Assembly: GCA_031260865.1 (NCBI GenBank)
Contig: JAISKQ010000158.1
Location: 1 to 29,018, forward strand
Source of the DNA: Prevotella sp.
Lineage (GTDB): Bacteria; Bacteroidota; Bacteroidia; Bacteroidales; Dysgonomonadaceae
Direction: 5' to 3'
DNA length: 29,018 bases
Positions 1 through 8,936 of this stretch are shown piece after piece. The notes under the pieces are model-generated. The model made no database searches and was not told the origin of the DNA. It saw only the letters and a list, made by a program, of their open reading frames with translations. The position numbers were made by a program, and so were the translations under genes. The number at the start of each line of letters is the position of its first letter. Position 1 is the stretch's first letter.

Positions 1-917
1 CCATGGATGAACACTATCTTTTTGCCTTTGTGTTGTTTGTTTTCGTCCATTATTTCCTTAAACTTTTTTATCTGATATTCAAGAATATCGCCATTCGAAA
101 GCCCGGTTGTATTGTCCAACAATTCATCTATATGCAAGTCTATCTCCAATATCGCGTTTTTCTCCTTTTTCTCTATGTGCTGGACGCGCGGACGTTGGCT
201 ATCTCCTTTTTGCTTCATCGCCGCTTCTATTTCTTCCGGAGAGATGACTAATTCTTTTTCAGCCAGATCCTTGCGTACTAACGGGTAGAGTATCGCGCTG
301 TCTTCAAAGTAGTCATTCTCTTTGAAGCTGTGCAGCTTGTAGAATTTTACGGTGTCAAGATGTACTTCCACCGAATACGTGTTTTTAATAGAGAATGTTT
401 TCTCTTTCTTATAGGCGAAAAATTGAAGGCAGACACGCTCGATGTCGTTCAATTCCGCTTTCTCAAATTCTTCAAGAAAAAGTTTCGTGTTTGGTTCTAT
501 CGTGCCCGCGTTCCGGCTTATCCAACCGGAATCCGTCCGGCTCATATAGTTATAGGACAAATAATAATTGCTGTCGTTTATCAGGTAACATTCAAAATTA
601 GTAAAACCCAGGTTCTTGATGTCAACAGGCAAATAAGAAAGTAGAACAGTGAGTTGGTTACCTTCTTTCGTTTCTTCCGGCTTATATTCTTCTTCTTTGA
701 TTATTGGTTTTGGCGTTGTATCCACGTTTACGACCGGCTTGGTCGATTGCCTTACCTGCATGTCGTTTGTCGGTTCTATGACCACTATTTCACGGATGAG
801 TACCGGGATGTCAAATCCTTCTTCATCTTCCACCAACACGATGTCTTTACTCTGAAACCCTTTTACGATGCCTCCTCCTGTAGTACTGAGGAAGCGTACT
901 TTATCTCCAATCTTCAT
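1..917 (-). CDS. DUF2027 domain protein with C-terminal Smr domain (3' end outside window)
   Basis: Read on the minus strand from ATG at 917, an uninterrupted frame of 305 codons runs off the left edge. The product starts MKIGDKVRFLSTTGGGIVKG, a small beta-barrel-like N-terminus typical of DUF2027 proteins of Bacteroidetes. A linker rich in Lys, Glu and Pro (about residues 55-85) follows, then a central beta-rich domain, a charged stretch, and the start of an Smr domain (LEIDLHIDELL near residue 263). The last visible residues are VFIHG, the beginning of the Smr HGxG motif, so only the end of the Smr domain is missing. Smr domains are known as nucleases or nucleic-acid binders in MutS2 and ribosome-rescue proteins. 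The role of the DUF2027 fusion is not known to me. It is divergent from queA across about 80 bp. Confidence 0.85.
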   Translation of the reverse strand, partial: MKIGDKVRFLSTTGGGIVKGFQSKDIVLVEDEEGFDIPVLIREIVVIEPTNDMQVRQSTKPVVNVDTTPKPIIKEEEYKPEETKEGNQLTVLLSYLPVDIKNLGFTNFECYLINDSNYYLSYNYMSRTDSGWISRNAGTIEPNTKLFLEEFEKAELNDIERVCLQFFAYKKEKTFSIKNTYSVEVHLDTVKFYKLHSFKENDYFEDSAILYPLVRKDLAEKELVISPEEIEAAMKQKGDSQRPRVQHIEKKEKNAILEIDLHIDELLDNTTGLSNGDILEYQIKKFKEIMDENKQHKGKKIVFIH

Positions 918-969
918 ATATCTTAAGTTTAAGCTAATCCCATAGCTTTTTTATTCACGCAAAGTTGCT

Positions 970-977
970 TATTTTTG
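970..977 (+). promoter_or_regulatory. candidate -7 box for queA
   Basis: TATTTTTG fits the Bacteroidetes -7 consensus TAnnTTTG. A T-rich stretch lies at 947-952, about where a -33 box would be. The predicted leader to the GTG start at 997 would be very short. Confidence 0.35.
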
Positions 978-996
978 TCGGATAAAAAAAGTAAAA

Positions 997-2220
997 GTGG
1001 AAATATCAAATCCCGGGGAAATACATATTGAAGATTATAACTACGATCTTCCGGATAATCGTATCGCGAAATATCCTTTGGCAAAACGCGACAGCTCGAA
1101 GCTGCTTGTGTACAAAAATCAAAATATATCGGATGCCGTTTTTAGTAATCTGGCGGAGTTTTTGCCGGATGACAGTATGATGGTATTCAATAATACGAAG
1201 GTTATTCAGGCGCGGCTTCATTTTCGGAAAGCGACAGGGGCGCAAATTGAGATATTTTGCCTCGAACCTCACGCGCCGAATGATTATCAGCTTAATTTTC
1301 GGCAAACAGACAAATGTTCGTGGGTTTGCTTGGTCGGCAACCTGAAGAAATGGAAAGAAGGAGACTTGGAGAAGGAAATCATTGTAAACGGACTGAATGT
1401 GCGGCTTAAAGCCCGAAAAACGCGGTCTTACGGAGATTCTCATATCATTGAATTTGAATGGAACAACTCCTCTGTAACTTTCTCCGAATTGCTTGAAATC
1501 GTAGGCGAGCTTCCTATTCCGCCTTACTTGAACCGAGATACGGAGGAATGCGACAAGCAGACTTACCAGACCGTTTACTCGAAGATAGACGGCTCTGTGG
1601 CAGCTCCTACAGCCGGTCTGCATTTCACGCCCGAGGTATTTGACTCATTGGGCGAAAAAGGCGTGAAGATAGCGGAAGTGACATTGCATGTGGGCGCGGG
1701 AACATTCCGCCCTGTGAAATCGGAACAGATTAAAGATCATGTGATGCACTCCGAATATATTTCCGTGAAAAAGGAGGTGATTGAACAGTTGTTGAATCAT
1801 CAGGGAAAGGTAATAGCCGTGGGGACTACCTCTGTGCGTACGCTTGAAAGCCTGTACTATTTAGGCGTTTTGTTGGAAGACAAGACGGTGTCTTTATTGC
1901 AAGTGCCGCAATGGATGCCTTATTCCGAGTCGAATAATAGATTAACAGTCAAAGATTCCCTGAATAACATCCTGCGATACTTAATCCGGAATAACCTGAA
2001 CACGTTGATAGCGGATACGCAGATCATTATTGCTCCCGGATACAGGTTTAAGATTGTGGACGGAATGCTTACTAACTTTCACCAACCTCAGAGTACATTA
2101 TTATTGCTGGTTTCCGCTTTTGTGGGAGACGATCGTTGGAAAGAGATATATAAACACGCGCTGGATAATCACTATCGTTTCTTGAGTTATGGCGACAGTT
2201 CGTTCCTGCTAAGAGAATAA
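997..2220 (+). CDS. queA: S-adenosylmethionine:tRNA ribosyltransferase-isomerase
   Basis: QueA transfers and isomerises the ribosyl part of S-adenosylmethionine onto 7-aminomethyl-7-deazaguanine in tRNA, giving epoxyqueuosine, the penultimate step of queuosine synthesis in the cytoplasm. Visible family signatures are the N-terminal YDLPDNRIAKYPLAKRDSSK, the central GELPIPPYLNRD, the strongly conserved SVAAPTAGLHFT near residues 200-212, and LHVGAGTFRPVK just after. The 407 residues are longer than the roughly 350 of the E. coli enzyme, but a longer form is common in Bacteroidales. The start is GTG at 997, because no ATG precedes the conserved N-terminal motif in frame. mltG follows 18 bp downstream and is probably co-transcribed. 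Confidence 0.93.
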   Translation: MEISNPGEIHIEDYNYDLPDNRIAKYPLAKRDSSKLLVYKNQNISDAVFSNLAEFLPDDSMMVFNNTKVIQARLHFRKATGAQIEIFCLEPHAPNDYQLNFRQTDKCSWVCLVGNLKKWKEGDLEKEIIVNGLNVRLKARKTRSYGDSHIIEFEWNNSSVTFSELLEIVGELPIPPYLNRDTEECDKQTYQTVYSKIDGSVAAPTAGLHFTPEVFDSLGEKGVKIAEVTLHVGAGTFRPVKSEQIKDHVMHSEYISVKKEVIEQLLNHQGKVIAVGTTSVRTLESLYYLGVLLEDKTVSLLQVPQWMPYSESNNRLTVKDSLNNILRYLIRNNLNTLIADTQIIIAPGYRFKIVDGMLTNFHQPQSTLLLLVSAFVGDDRWKEIYKHALDNHYRFLSYGDSSFLLRE

Positions 2221-2238
2221 AACAAATACAAACGAGCT

Positions 2239-3258
2239 ATGAAGAAAAAAAAAATGTACATCATTTCCGGCTTGGCTATCATTTGCATAGTCCTGTTTAT
2301 CTATGCTTACAGTATATTGAGCACAGGCTTTAATATTGATAAGACGGTGTACTTATATATAGATGAAAGCCGAAATTATGAAACTTTGCGGCAAGAAGTA
2401 AAAGAGACCGCTAAAATCAAAAACATCTCAAATTTCGATATGCTGTCGTCCGTTCTTGATTGTAAAGAAAATCTAAAGGCAGGGCGTTACGCGGTTAGCC
2501 CGGATATGAATATTTATGATCTGATAAAGGCCTTACGCAGTGGTCATCAAACCCCGGTGAAACTGAAGTTCAATAATATCCGTACAAAAGACGATTTGGC
2601 TCAACGCATTTCCGAACAGTTGATGATGAGTGAAGAATCCTTGTTGAATATTTTGAACGATTCTCTGAAATGCAAAGAATTAGGATTTACGCCGGCGACT
2701 GTCGTGGCCATGTTTATTCCGAATACCTATGAGTTTTATTGGGATGTGGATACCGACAAGTTCTTGCGGCGCATGGATAAGGAGTATCAGAAATTCTGGA
2801 ATGCCGGACGTTTGGCTAAAGCGAAAGAGATCAATTTGACGCCTGTCGAAGTTTCCGCGTTGGCTTCTATCGTCGAAGAGGAGTGTATGTTTACGGATGA
2901 ATATCCGAAAGTCGCCGGATTGTATGTGAATCGATTGCGCGTCGGACAGGAATTGCAGGCTGATCCGACCGTGAAATTCGCGGTGGGTGATTTTAGCTTG
3001 CGTCGTATACTGAACAAACACACGGAAGTGGATTCACCTTATAATACATACAGGCACAGAGGCTTGCCGCCGGGACCGATTCGGATTCCCTCTATCAAGG
3101 GTATAGACTCGGTGTTGAATTATACAAAGCATGATTATTTCTATATGTGCGCCAAGGACGACTTCTCGGGATACCATAACTTTTCGACAAATTATTCGGA
3201 ACACCTGATTAACAGGGCTAAGTATAAAAAAGCCTTAGACGCGAGAGGAATAAAGTAA
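2239..3258 (+). CDS. mltG: endolytic transglycosylase MltG (YceG-like)
   Basis: MltG is an inner-membrane lytic transglycosylase that cuts nascent peptidoglycan strands and so limits glycan length. The protein begins MKKKKMY followed by one membrane anchor (about residues 7-27), then a LysM-like region and the YceG catalytic domain. The catalytic motif ALASIVEEE lies near residues 208-216, and the conserved stretches YVNRL, LQADPTV, YNTYRHRGLPPGPI and NPG-like SIKGIDSVLN follow in the expected order. Its 339 residues match the family. It follows queA closely on the same strand and converges with the gene at 3375-4784. Confidence 0.93.
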   Translation: MKKKKMYIISGLAIICIVLFIYAYSILSTGFNIDKTVYLYIDESRNYETLRQEVKETAKIKNISNFDMLSSVLDCKENLKAGRYAVSPDMNIYDLIKALRSGHQTPVKLKFNNIRTKDDLAQRISEQLMMSEESLLNILNDSLKCKELGFTPATVVAMFIPNTYEFYWDVDTDKFLRRMDKEYQKFWNAGRLAKAKEINLTPVEVSALASIVEEECMFTDEYPKVAGLYVNRLRVGQELQADPTVKFAVGDFSLRRILNKHTEVDSPYNTYRHRGLPPGPIRIPSIKGIDSVLNYTKHDYFYMCAKDDFSGYHNFSTNYSEHLINRAKYKKALDARGIK

Positions 3259-3374
3259 AGCGAATAATCCGGCTTGCGCTTATACCATAGAAAGGCGTAA
3301 TAAGCCCGTCTCGTTCGTTTTATTTCTCTTCTGATGAGATTATACCATTGAATAAATGAAGGTGATTAATGTCG

Positions 3375-4784
3375 TTAGAACGCGTGCTTATCTCCTCTGA
3401 ACACATTGATGGTGGTGAGATAAATAATCTTGATATCAAGGAAGAAAGTCCAGTTTTCAAGATACCATACATCTTTGACCACGCGTCCTTCCATATCTTC
3501 CACCGCTTTAGTCTCGCCTCTGAATCCTGTGACTTGCGCCCATCCTGTGATTCCGGGCTTTATCAGATGGCGTACCATAAACTTGTCAATAATAGAGGAA
3601 TATAGTTCGGTATGCTGCAGCATGTGCGGACGGGGGCCGACTACCGACATTTCGTTTTTCAGGACATTGATAAACTGAGGCAGCTCGTCAATGCTGGTTT
3701 TACGCATGAAAGCTCCTACTTTCGTTACTCGCGGATCTTTTTCCGTAGCCTGTAGTTTATCCGCTTCTTTATTCGGACGCATTGATCTGAATTTGTAACA
3801 ATAAAATTCCTTGCCGTCTTTTCCTGTCCTTTTCTGTTTAAAGAGGATAGGACCGGGCGAAGATACTTTTATTATGATTCCGAATATGATGTAGATAAAA
3901 GGGAAGATCAGGATAAGGACGATACCGGAGAATATTAAATCAAATATCCGTTTTACAAACCTGTTTGCAAAATGCTGTAACGGCTCGTTTCGCAGGCTTA
4001 ATATAGGCGTTGACTCCAAAAATGTGAAAGCGAAACGACGTTTTATATATTTATGAAAATCAGGGATAATATGAAACCGTATCATATTCTTTTCAGCGAA
4101 TGTGATAAGATCGACAATCCGGTCGTCTTCACTGCTGGGAAGAGTGCAGAATATTTCTTCTATTTTTACTTGTCGCGTATAAGCCTCTATCTCTGATACT
4201 TTTCCCAAATAATTAGGCAGTATATCTTTTTTATTTGAATCGTCGTCAAAAAATCCCATTACTCTATAACCAAAGTCACTGGATATAAGGGATTCGTATA
4301 TTTTAACTCCATTGACTCCGCCTCCGATAAGAATTACTCGTTTGAAATTATATCCTCTTCTTCGGTATTCTTTTAGGGCAAGCCTGAATAGGATATGCCA
4401 GGTTATACATAGAATGGATAAAATGATGAATCCGGGTATCCAAGCCACTACAGGTATGTTTATTATATTGAAAACGGAAAGCCCCGTGGTAAGGATAATG
4501 GCATAAAATGAGATGAACATAAAGGATTTCTGAACAATCCTGTCTATAAAAACAAAATTTGATGATATCTGAAACCGGATAAATGACGCGACAAAGAAAT
4601 AGCAAAGATTAATCAATAGTAAAGCGGTGGCATATCCCATTGAATGTACATTTTCCATAACAGCCGTTTTTCGGAAGAAGTAGGATATAATAATGAAAAA
4701 CGAATTGATCAGCACTAAATCGCCAATGCGAATTATCCAATCAATGAGATACCCATAGCTGTTTTTCCCTTCAGTTACATTCAT
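3375..4784 (-). CDS. undecaprenyl-phosphate sugar phosphotransferase, WcaJ-type
   Basis: This is a polyprenyl-phosphate hexose-1-phosphate transferase that starts assembly of an exopolysaccharide or other surface glycan on undecaprenyl phosphate at the inner membrane. About four N-terminal membrane helices are followed by a Rossmann-like CoA_binding_3 region (ILIGGGVNGVKIYESL near residue 150), a further hydrophobic helix near residues 280-300, and a bacterial sugar transferase domain. The catalytic region shows KRTGKDGKEFYCYKFRSMR, TSIDELPQFINVLKNEMSVV, GPRPHM and KPGITGWAQV. The 469 residues fit the family. No glycan cluster is visible nearby. It lies 54 bp downstream of the CPBP gene on the same strand. 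The exact sugar cannot be read from sequence. Confidence 0.9.
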   Translation of the reverse strand: MNVTEGKNSYGYLIDWIIRIGDLVLINSFFIIISYFFRKTAVMENVHSMGYATALLLINLCYFFVASFIRFQISSNFVFIDRIVQKSFMFISFYAIILTTGLSVFNIINIPVVAWIPGFIILSILCITWHILFRLALKEYRRRGYNFKRVILIGGGVNGVKIYESLISSDFGYRVMGFFDDDSNKKDILPNYLGKVSEIEAYTRQVKIEEIFCTLPSSEDDRIVDLITFAEKNMIRFHIIPDFHKYIKRRFAFTFLESTPILSLRNEPLQHFANRFVKRIFDLIFSGIVLILIFPFIYIIFGIIIKVSSPGPILFKQKRTGKDGKEFYCYKFRSMRPNKEADKLQATEKDPRVTKVGAFMRKTSIDELPQFINVLKNEMSVVGPRPHMLQHTELYSSIIDKFMVRHLIKPGITGWAQVTGFRGETKAVEDMEGRVVKDVWYLENWTFFLDIKIIYLTTINVFRGDKHAF

Positions 4785-4838
4785 AACATGTGATAAATAT
4801 TTGTAAAGATAATTATTTGTTTCTAAATCTATATATGC

Positions 4839-5729
4839 TTAATCGCTTATTTTAGCGGACTTCCGCCTTCGATAGATGAAAATCAATAGCAAAATAGATA
4901 ATATAGAGCTAATTATTACAATTTCTAAATTCTGTTCAAAATTGAAATTTTCGATATTTTCATATTGAGGGCTTCCATAGTAGATGAAAGACAAGATGAC
5001 ACCTATCGTGTTGTTCACTGTATGTACGATGACAGGAACCCATATATTTCCTGCCCAAACGAATAAATATCCTAAAACAGCGCCTAATAACACGCGAGGC
5101 ACGAATCCGTAGAACTGAAAGTGTATAGCGCTGAAAATAACGGCGGAAATCCATACGGCGGCATGTTTGTTTTTTACAATCTTTTGCATGATTTGCTGCA
5201 CGCATCCCCTGAAAAAAAATTCTTCGGCTAATCCGGCGACTAAAGCGATTACCAACAGATTAAAAATCAACCCTGTTATTGTTTTATCTCCAAACAACAG
5301 ATTGGTGGTCTTTTCGGCGGAGAGTTCACCTTCCTGTATCCACTTTTCTAAAGCGGACATGGACTCGGGCAAGGTTAATTGTTGATTGTAATGAGCGATA
5401 CAGTCTATCATCGGCTGTATGACAATGATGAGTAAGATGGATAATGATAAGAATAAGATATTTTGGTAATGTTCTGTCTTCAGGTATTGTTTAGTACTGT
5501 TTTGGGTTAGGTACGCGAACGCCAGTGAGGGAACCAGAAAAGCGCATACGGATTGGAGCGTCAGCGCCATCCGCATTATTTTGGGCGATTGATCCAATTG
5601 TGTGATATCCACGCAAAGTTGTAAGGCGACAATCGTGAACATAAGCCCGGATATGGACAGGAAGAAGAAAAAAAAGAACTGCGACCATCCTTCCATGTCA
5701 TGTAGAAAATTCTTATTGCTATCTGTCAT
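4839..5729 (-). CDS. CPBP family intramembrane glutamic protease
   Basis: This is a multi-pass membrane protein with roughly eight hydrophobic segments. It carries the CPBP/Abi (Rce1-like) motifs: EEFFFRG near residues 168-174, a later FSAIHFQFYGF containing a conserved His, and HTVNNT near the C-terminal helices. Family members cleave membrane or prenylated substrates, and several bacterial relatives act in bacteriocin immunity or signalling. The substrate here is unknown. The start codon is only 4 bp from the end of the DUF1460 gene, so the two are almost certainly one operon, perhaps extending into the sugar transferase. Confidence 0.88.
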   Translation of the reverse strand: MTDSNKNFLHDMEGWSQFFFFFFLSISGLMFTIVALQLCVDITQLDQSPKIMRMALTLQSVCAFLVPSLAFAYLTQNSTKQYLKTEHYQNILFLSLSILLIIVIQPMIDCIAHYNQQLTLPESMSALEKWIQEGELSAEKTTNLLFGDKTITGLIFNLLVIALVAGLAEEFFFRGCVQQIMQKIVKNKHAAVWISAVIFSAIHFQFYGFVPRVLLGAVLGYLFVWAGNIWVPVIVHTVNNTIGVILSFIYYGSPQYENIENFNFEQNLEIVIISSILSILLLIFIYRRRKSAKISD

Positions 5730-5733
5730 AGTA

Positions 5734-6588
5734 TCATTTATTGATGCGTAGTATGCTTATCCCTGTGCAGTTTTTTGAGCTCTTACAGTAATCGGACAGC
5801 GTTTTTTTCTCAATCACAACTTGCTTTTGGCTGCTTGACGCGTGGATAAAATGAAGTTCTCCGTTTTGCCGGTATGCCATTCCCACATGAGAGTAATCAA
5901 GGCCGGAAATAGAGGTCGCGAAAGCAATGATGTCCCCGTCTTTTATATTTTTCTCATTCGCGGTAATGGAAGATACCGGTATAATTTCATAATTATTCCG
6001 TCCATTTATAATCGCTTCTATATCTTTTATTTTCTTTATTTCCGATGGGTTGTTTTTCAGGTGTTTATACGAAAGAGAATATTCCGACATAAAGCTTAAA
6101 GGGTGCCGAACCGTTTTCCCTCCTATTTCTTTGCTGATATTTTTTAAAATTCCTCTTTTGGCATTTTCGTAAATCCAATCGCTTGTATAATGCAGTCGTG
6201 AAGCATAGCCGTCGACGACTCCGTTTCTATATCGCGTATTCCGCAATGTCTCGCGGTAATTGTCGAATGAATGATCTCCCGATTTAATCACAAGAGACAG
6301 TACGACGCAATTTTCGATGAATGTGGTGCAATCCAGTTCGCGGAGATTGATTGTCAACGTTTCATTATCCGAGCCTTCAAGTGTTGAGGCCACATAAGGT
6401 TTTCCTATAAAAAATTTGGCGCTGTTAATTAATAATTCTCCTAAAGTTTCCTTTTTCTGCTTCTCAAATCGCGCGATGTAACGCTCGTAAATAAGCGAAT
6501 CAGGCTTACTGTATATCGTAATATTTTGTGCGTGACCTATATGCGGCACAATAAAGCTTAAAAAAAATAATAATTTAAGAAACCTCAT
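5734..6588 (-). CDS. DUF1460 family protein, NlpC/P60-like amidase or peptidase, exported
   Basis: The N-terminus MRFLKLLFFLSFIVPHIGHAQ is a clear signal peptide ending in an A-Q cleavage site. DUF1460 proteins have an NlpC/P60-like cysteine peptidase fold and are annotated as N-acetylmuramoyl-L-alanine amidase-like, so a role in periplasmic cleavage or recycling of peptidoglycan fragments is likely. The candidate nucleophile is the Cys in LDCTTFIENC (near residue 86), and the candidate His is in YSHVGMAYR (near residue 233), followed by HFIHASS. The length (284) is normal for the family. It is the first gene of a minus-strand set with the CPBP protease. Confidence 0.85.
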   Translation of the reverse strand: MRFLKLLFFLSFIVPHIGHAQNITIYSKPDSLIYERYIARFEKQKKETLGELLINSAKFFIGKPYVASTLEGSDNETLTINLRELDCTTFIENCVVLSLVIKSGDHSFDNYRETLRNTRYRNGVVDGYASRLHYTSDWIYENAKRGILKNISKEIGGKTVRHPLSFMSEYSLSYKHLKNNPSEIKKIKDIEAIINGRNNYEIIPVSSITANEKNIKDGDIIAFATSISGLDYSHVGMAYRQNGELHFIHASSSQKQVVIEKKTLSDYCKSSKNCTGISILRINK

Positions 6589-6622
6589 AATTCATCGGCT
6601 TATTTATGGTCTATCTAAAGTG

Positions 6623-6630
6623 CAAATGTA
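6623..6630 (-). promoter_or_regulatory. candidate -7 box for the DUF1460 operon
   Basis: On the minus strand this reads TACATTTG, matching TAnnTTTG, about 35 bp before the ATG at 6588. No convincing -33 box was found. Confidence 0.35.
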
Positions 6631-6751
6631 CATGAAATTCTTCAATTTACACATAGACGGACAAAAATAGGGGGAGCAATCATTGTCTTCGGGTATTACT
6701 AAATAATGTTAATTAGTGAAAATAAAAAACATCTACCTAAGAATCATTATA

Positions 6752-6759
6752 TACCTTTG
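6752..6759 (+). promoter_or_regulatory. candidate -7 box for the PCMD/barrel operon
   Basis: TACCTTTG matches the -7 consensus. The -33 position is not clear. Use of this site gives a leader of roughly 130 nt before 6896, which contains a 25-codon ORF and a hairpin. Confidence 0.4.
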
Positions 6760-6799
6760 ATGATATTTTATTTAATAAATCATTATTTAACAAAGCATT

Positions 6800-6877
6800 A
6801 TGAAACGAAGCATGATTTTTGACAAATCACCAAAGTCCATGATAATAAAAATCATGCGAGTTCCATATGGCAACTAA
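6800..6877 (+). CDS. possible 25-codon leader ORF
   Basis: A complete ATG-to-TAA frame encodes MKRSMIFDKSPKSMIIKIMR followed by VPYGN. It lies in the long leader of the PCMD gene and ends 18 bp before its start. It contains both arms of the 11-bp inverted repeat at 6810-6857, so translating it would compete with that hairpin. No homology is recognised. It may be chance. Confidence 0.3.
   Translation: MKRSMIFDKSPKSMIIKIMRVPYGN
6810..6857 (+). repeat. leader inverted repeat
   Basis: GCATGATTTTT (6810-6820) and AAAAATCATGC (6847-6857) are perfect 11-bp inverted arms with a 26-nt loop in the leader of the PCMD gene. Confidence 0.6.
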
Positions 6878-6895
6878 AATCAAAATTATTATCAT

Positions 6896-7999
6896 ATGAA
6901 ATTTAGAATGTTTTTTGCGTCAGCTATTCTCTTATTGGGAATAACTTCTTGTATAAAGGATGAAGCTCTTAATATGGAAGCTGATATTATTGATATGACT
7001 GTGGTCAGCGACGCGTTCATTACCCGTGCGATAACAGAGAATACAATACAATTAGTCATAACGGAAGCCGCTGATTATTCGAATATAACTCCAATCATAG
7101 AAGTAAGTCCGGGAGCGACGGTACAACCGGAGTCGGGGGTAGCGCAGGATTTCTCGAACGGGAAACAGGTAAAATACCGAGTTACATCCCAAGATGGAAA
7201 ATACGTTAAAGAATATACAGTATCAATAATACCCAAAACGACCCTAAAACATACATTTGAAGATTGGACGACCTCGGGCGTTGGAAAAGCGGCTCATCCT
7301 ATATTGAGTGATTTGCTGTGGAGTAACGCCAATTCAGGGATCGGCGTTTTGGTGCTTCTGGGTTTAAAAATAGATCAATTTCCGACAGATAAGACAACCG
7401 ATTGCGTAGAGGGCAATTATGGAGTTGCATTGCAGACCATAAAGGGAACCACTGTTGGCGCTTCTAATTATCCGATTTTTGCCGGCAGTCTCTTTAGAGG
7501 TAAATTCACGGCGAATATGTCTAATCCGCTGAAATCGCTAAAATTAGGGCAGGCTCATACCATAGAGAATGGCAAACCGATTCTGTTTAATGGTTATTAC
7601 AAATACAAACCGGGCGATGTGTTTACAGGAAGCAACGGAGAAGTTATACCGAACAGGACGGATTCCATGTCCATGTACGCGACCCTGTTTAAAGTAACGA
7701 AAGGCGCTTCGGCGGACGCTGAATATCTTGACGGTGAAACAATTCTGACATCCGATAGGGTAGTAGCCACCGCAAAATGGGCGTTAGACGCGAAAGACAT
7801 GGTAGAAACTCCGGCGATAAATGGATTTACGCGGTTTTCAATACCGTTCAAATATAAGGAAGATTTGAATTTTGCCGCGAATGATTACCGCCTTACTATC
7901 GTCTTTTCATCCAGCAAGGACGGAAATGAGTACCAAGGCGCTGTAGGCAGCAAACTGATAGTGGATAATGTGGAAATAATTTGTGATAAAATAAAATGA
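6896..7999 (+). CDS. PCMD domain surface lipoprotein
   Basis: The N-terminus MKFRMFFASAILLLGITSC is a lipoprotein signal with a lipobox ending at Cys19. An Ig-like region (about residues 25-115) follows, then a C-terminal beta-sandwich beginning around FEDWTTSG that resembles PCMD (putative carbohydrate metabolism domain) of Bacteroidetes. These proteins are thought to sit on the outer membrane and bind glycans. No enzyme activity is established. The 367 residues are typical. The next gene is an outer-membrane barrel, a pairing often seen in Bacteroides, so the two may form a surface complex. Confidence 0.75.
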   Translation: MKFRMFFASAILLLGITSCIKDEALNMEADIIDMTVVSDAFITRAITENTIQLVITEAADYSNITPIIEVSPGATVQPESGVAQDFSNGKQVKYRVTSQDGKYVKEYTVSIIPKTTLKHTFEDWTTSGVGKAAHPILSDLLWSNANSGIGVLVLLGLKIDQFPTDKTTDCVEGNYGVALQTIKGTTVGASNYPIFAGSLFRGKFTANMSNPLKSLKLGQAHTIENGKPILFNGYYKYKPGDVFTGSNGEVIPNRTDSMSMYATLFKVTKGASADAEYLDGETILTSDRVVATAKWALDAKDMVETPAINGFTRFSIPFKYKEDLNFAANDYRLTIVFSSSKDGNEYQGAVGSKLIVDNVEIICDKIK

Positions 8000-8010
8000 A
8001 CAAGTTTAAT

Positions 8011-8065
8011 AGAGTTCAAGTTTACAAGAGTTCTAAAAACCGGTAAACTTGAACTCTTGTAAACT
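8011..8065. repeat. overlapping inverted repeats between PCMD and barrel genes
   Basis: AGAGTTCAAGTTTAC (8011-8025) pairs perfectly with GTAAACTTGAACTCT (8043-8057). In addition AGTTTACAAGAGTTC (8019-8033) pairs perfectly with GAACTCTTGTAAACT (8051-8065). The two hairpins overlap and cannot form together. Similar GTTTACAAG words recur in gene-free DNA of this window. Confidence 0.7.
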
Positions 8066-8099
8066 AAAATTCTCGTAACCCATAACTAAAAATTAAAAT

Positions 8100-8861
8100 A
8101 TGAAATTAAAATACAATATAATAGCTTTATTTATAGCTTCTTTCTTTATCGCCAACCTGTCGGCGCAAGATGTGGATAAAAAAAGTCTGAACTTGAATTT
8201 CCTGCTTGGGTTTAACTTTGGCGCGACAGCTCCGATGCCATTGCCTGTCGAAATAAGGGGGATTGACAGCTATAATCCTAAAATCAATCCGCAAATAGGA
8301 TTAAATGTAACTTATGGCCTGACGGATAAATGGGGCGTCGGCACAGGTATAACTCTTGACTGGAAGGGAATGAGAGTGGCGGATCATGTGAAATATATGT
8401 ACACAAGCGTGGTACTTGTCGAAGATGGCGATAAACTGACCGGCTATTTTGTAGGGAAAAACAAGACAAATGTGGATATGACCTATATTACCATTCCGGT
8501 GTACGGCACATATAGTTTTAATGAAAAATGGCAAGTGAAAATGGGTATATATGCCGCCAAAACATTATCTTCAAAGTTTGACGGAGATGTTAATGACGGT
8601 TATATACGAATCGAATCCCCTACAGGACAAAAACAGGAAATATCAGGCGACGGCGCAACTTTTGACTTTGGCAAAGACGCCCGTGATTATGATTTCGGAA
8701 TGCTTGGAGGTGGTGATTTTCAGTTGTCTAACCGGATCGGATTTTATGGAAATATGTCATGGGGGCTAATGCCGTATTTCTACTCGGGAGCTAACCCTCT
8801 CAAATTCAAAATGCACAATATGTATGCTACCATAGGTGTGACATACCGAATCAAGAAATAA
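8100..8861 (+). CDS. outer-membrane beta-barrel protein
   Basis: A signal peptide (MKLKYNIIALFIASFFIANL, cleaved near SAQD) is followed by alternating amphipathic strands such as INPQIGLNVTYGLTDKWGVG and MTYITIPVYGTYSF. The protein ends in a strand (MYATIGVTYRIKK) with aromatic and hydrophobic residues typical of an outer-membrane barrel C-terminus. Its 253 residues fit the PorT/OMP_b-brl class of Bacteroidetes. Its cargo or partner is unknown; the PCMD lipoprotein encoded 100 bp upstream is the obvious candidate. Confidence 0.75.
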   Translation: MKLKYNIIALFIASFFIANLSAQDVDKKSLNLNFLLGFNFGATAPMPLPVEIRGIDSYNPKINPQIGLNVTYGLTDKWGVGTGITLDWKGMRVADHVKYMYTSVVLVEDGDKLTGYFVGKNKTNVDMTYITIPVYGTYSFNEKWQVKMGIYAAKTLSSKFDGDVNDGYIRIESPTGQKQEISGDGATFDFGKDARDYDFGMLGGGDFQLSNRIGFYGNMSWGLMPYFYSGANPLKFKMHNMYATIGVTYRIKK

Positions 8862-8896
8862 CCTCTGCTTTCAAAGAAAGAGGAAATATTCTAAGA

Positions 8897-8936
8897 GAAT
8901 GAGAAGATTATTATTCCAGATATAATCTTCTCATTC
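8897..8936. terminator. bidirectional terminator hairpin
   Basis: GAATGAGAAGATTAT (8897-8911) and ATAATCTTCTCATTC (8922-8936) form a perfect 15-bp stem with a 10-nt loop between two convergent genes. The right arm lies in the last codons of the phosphatase gene. Confidence 0.7.

Noticed and set aside
3..926. Several plus-strand open frames at the left edge
   Set aside because: They are antisense shadows of the minus-strand DUF2027/Smr gene, which is open to the window edge and has a coherent domain order.
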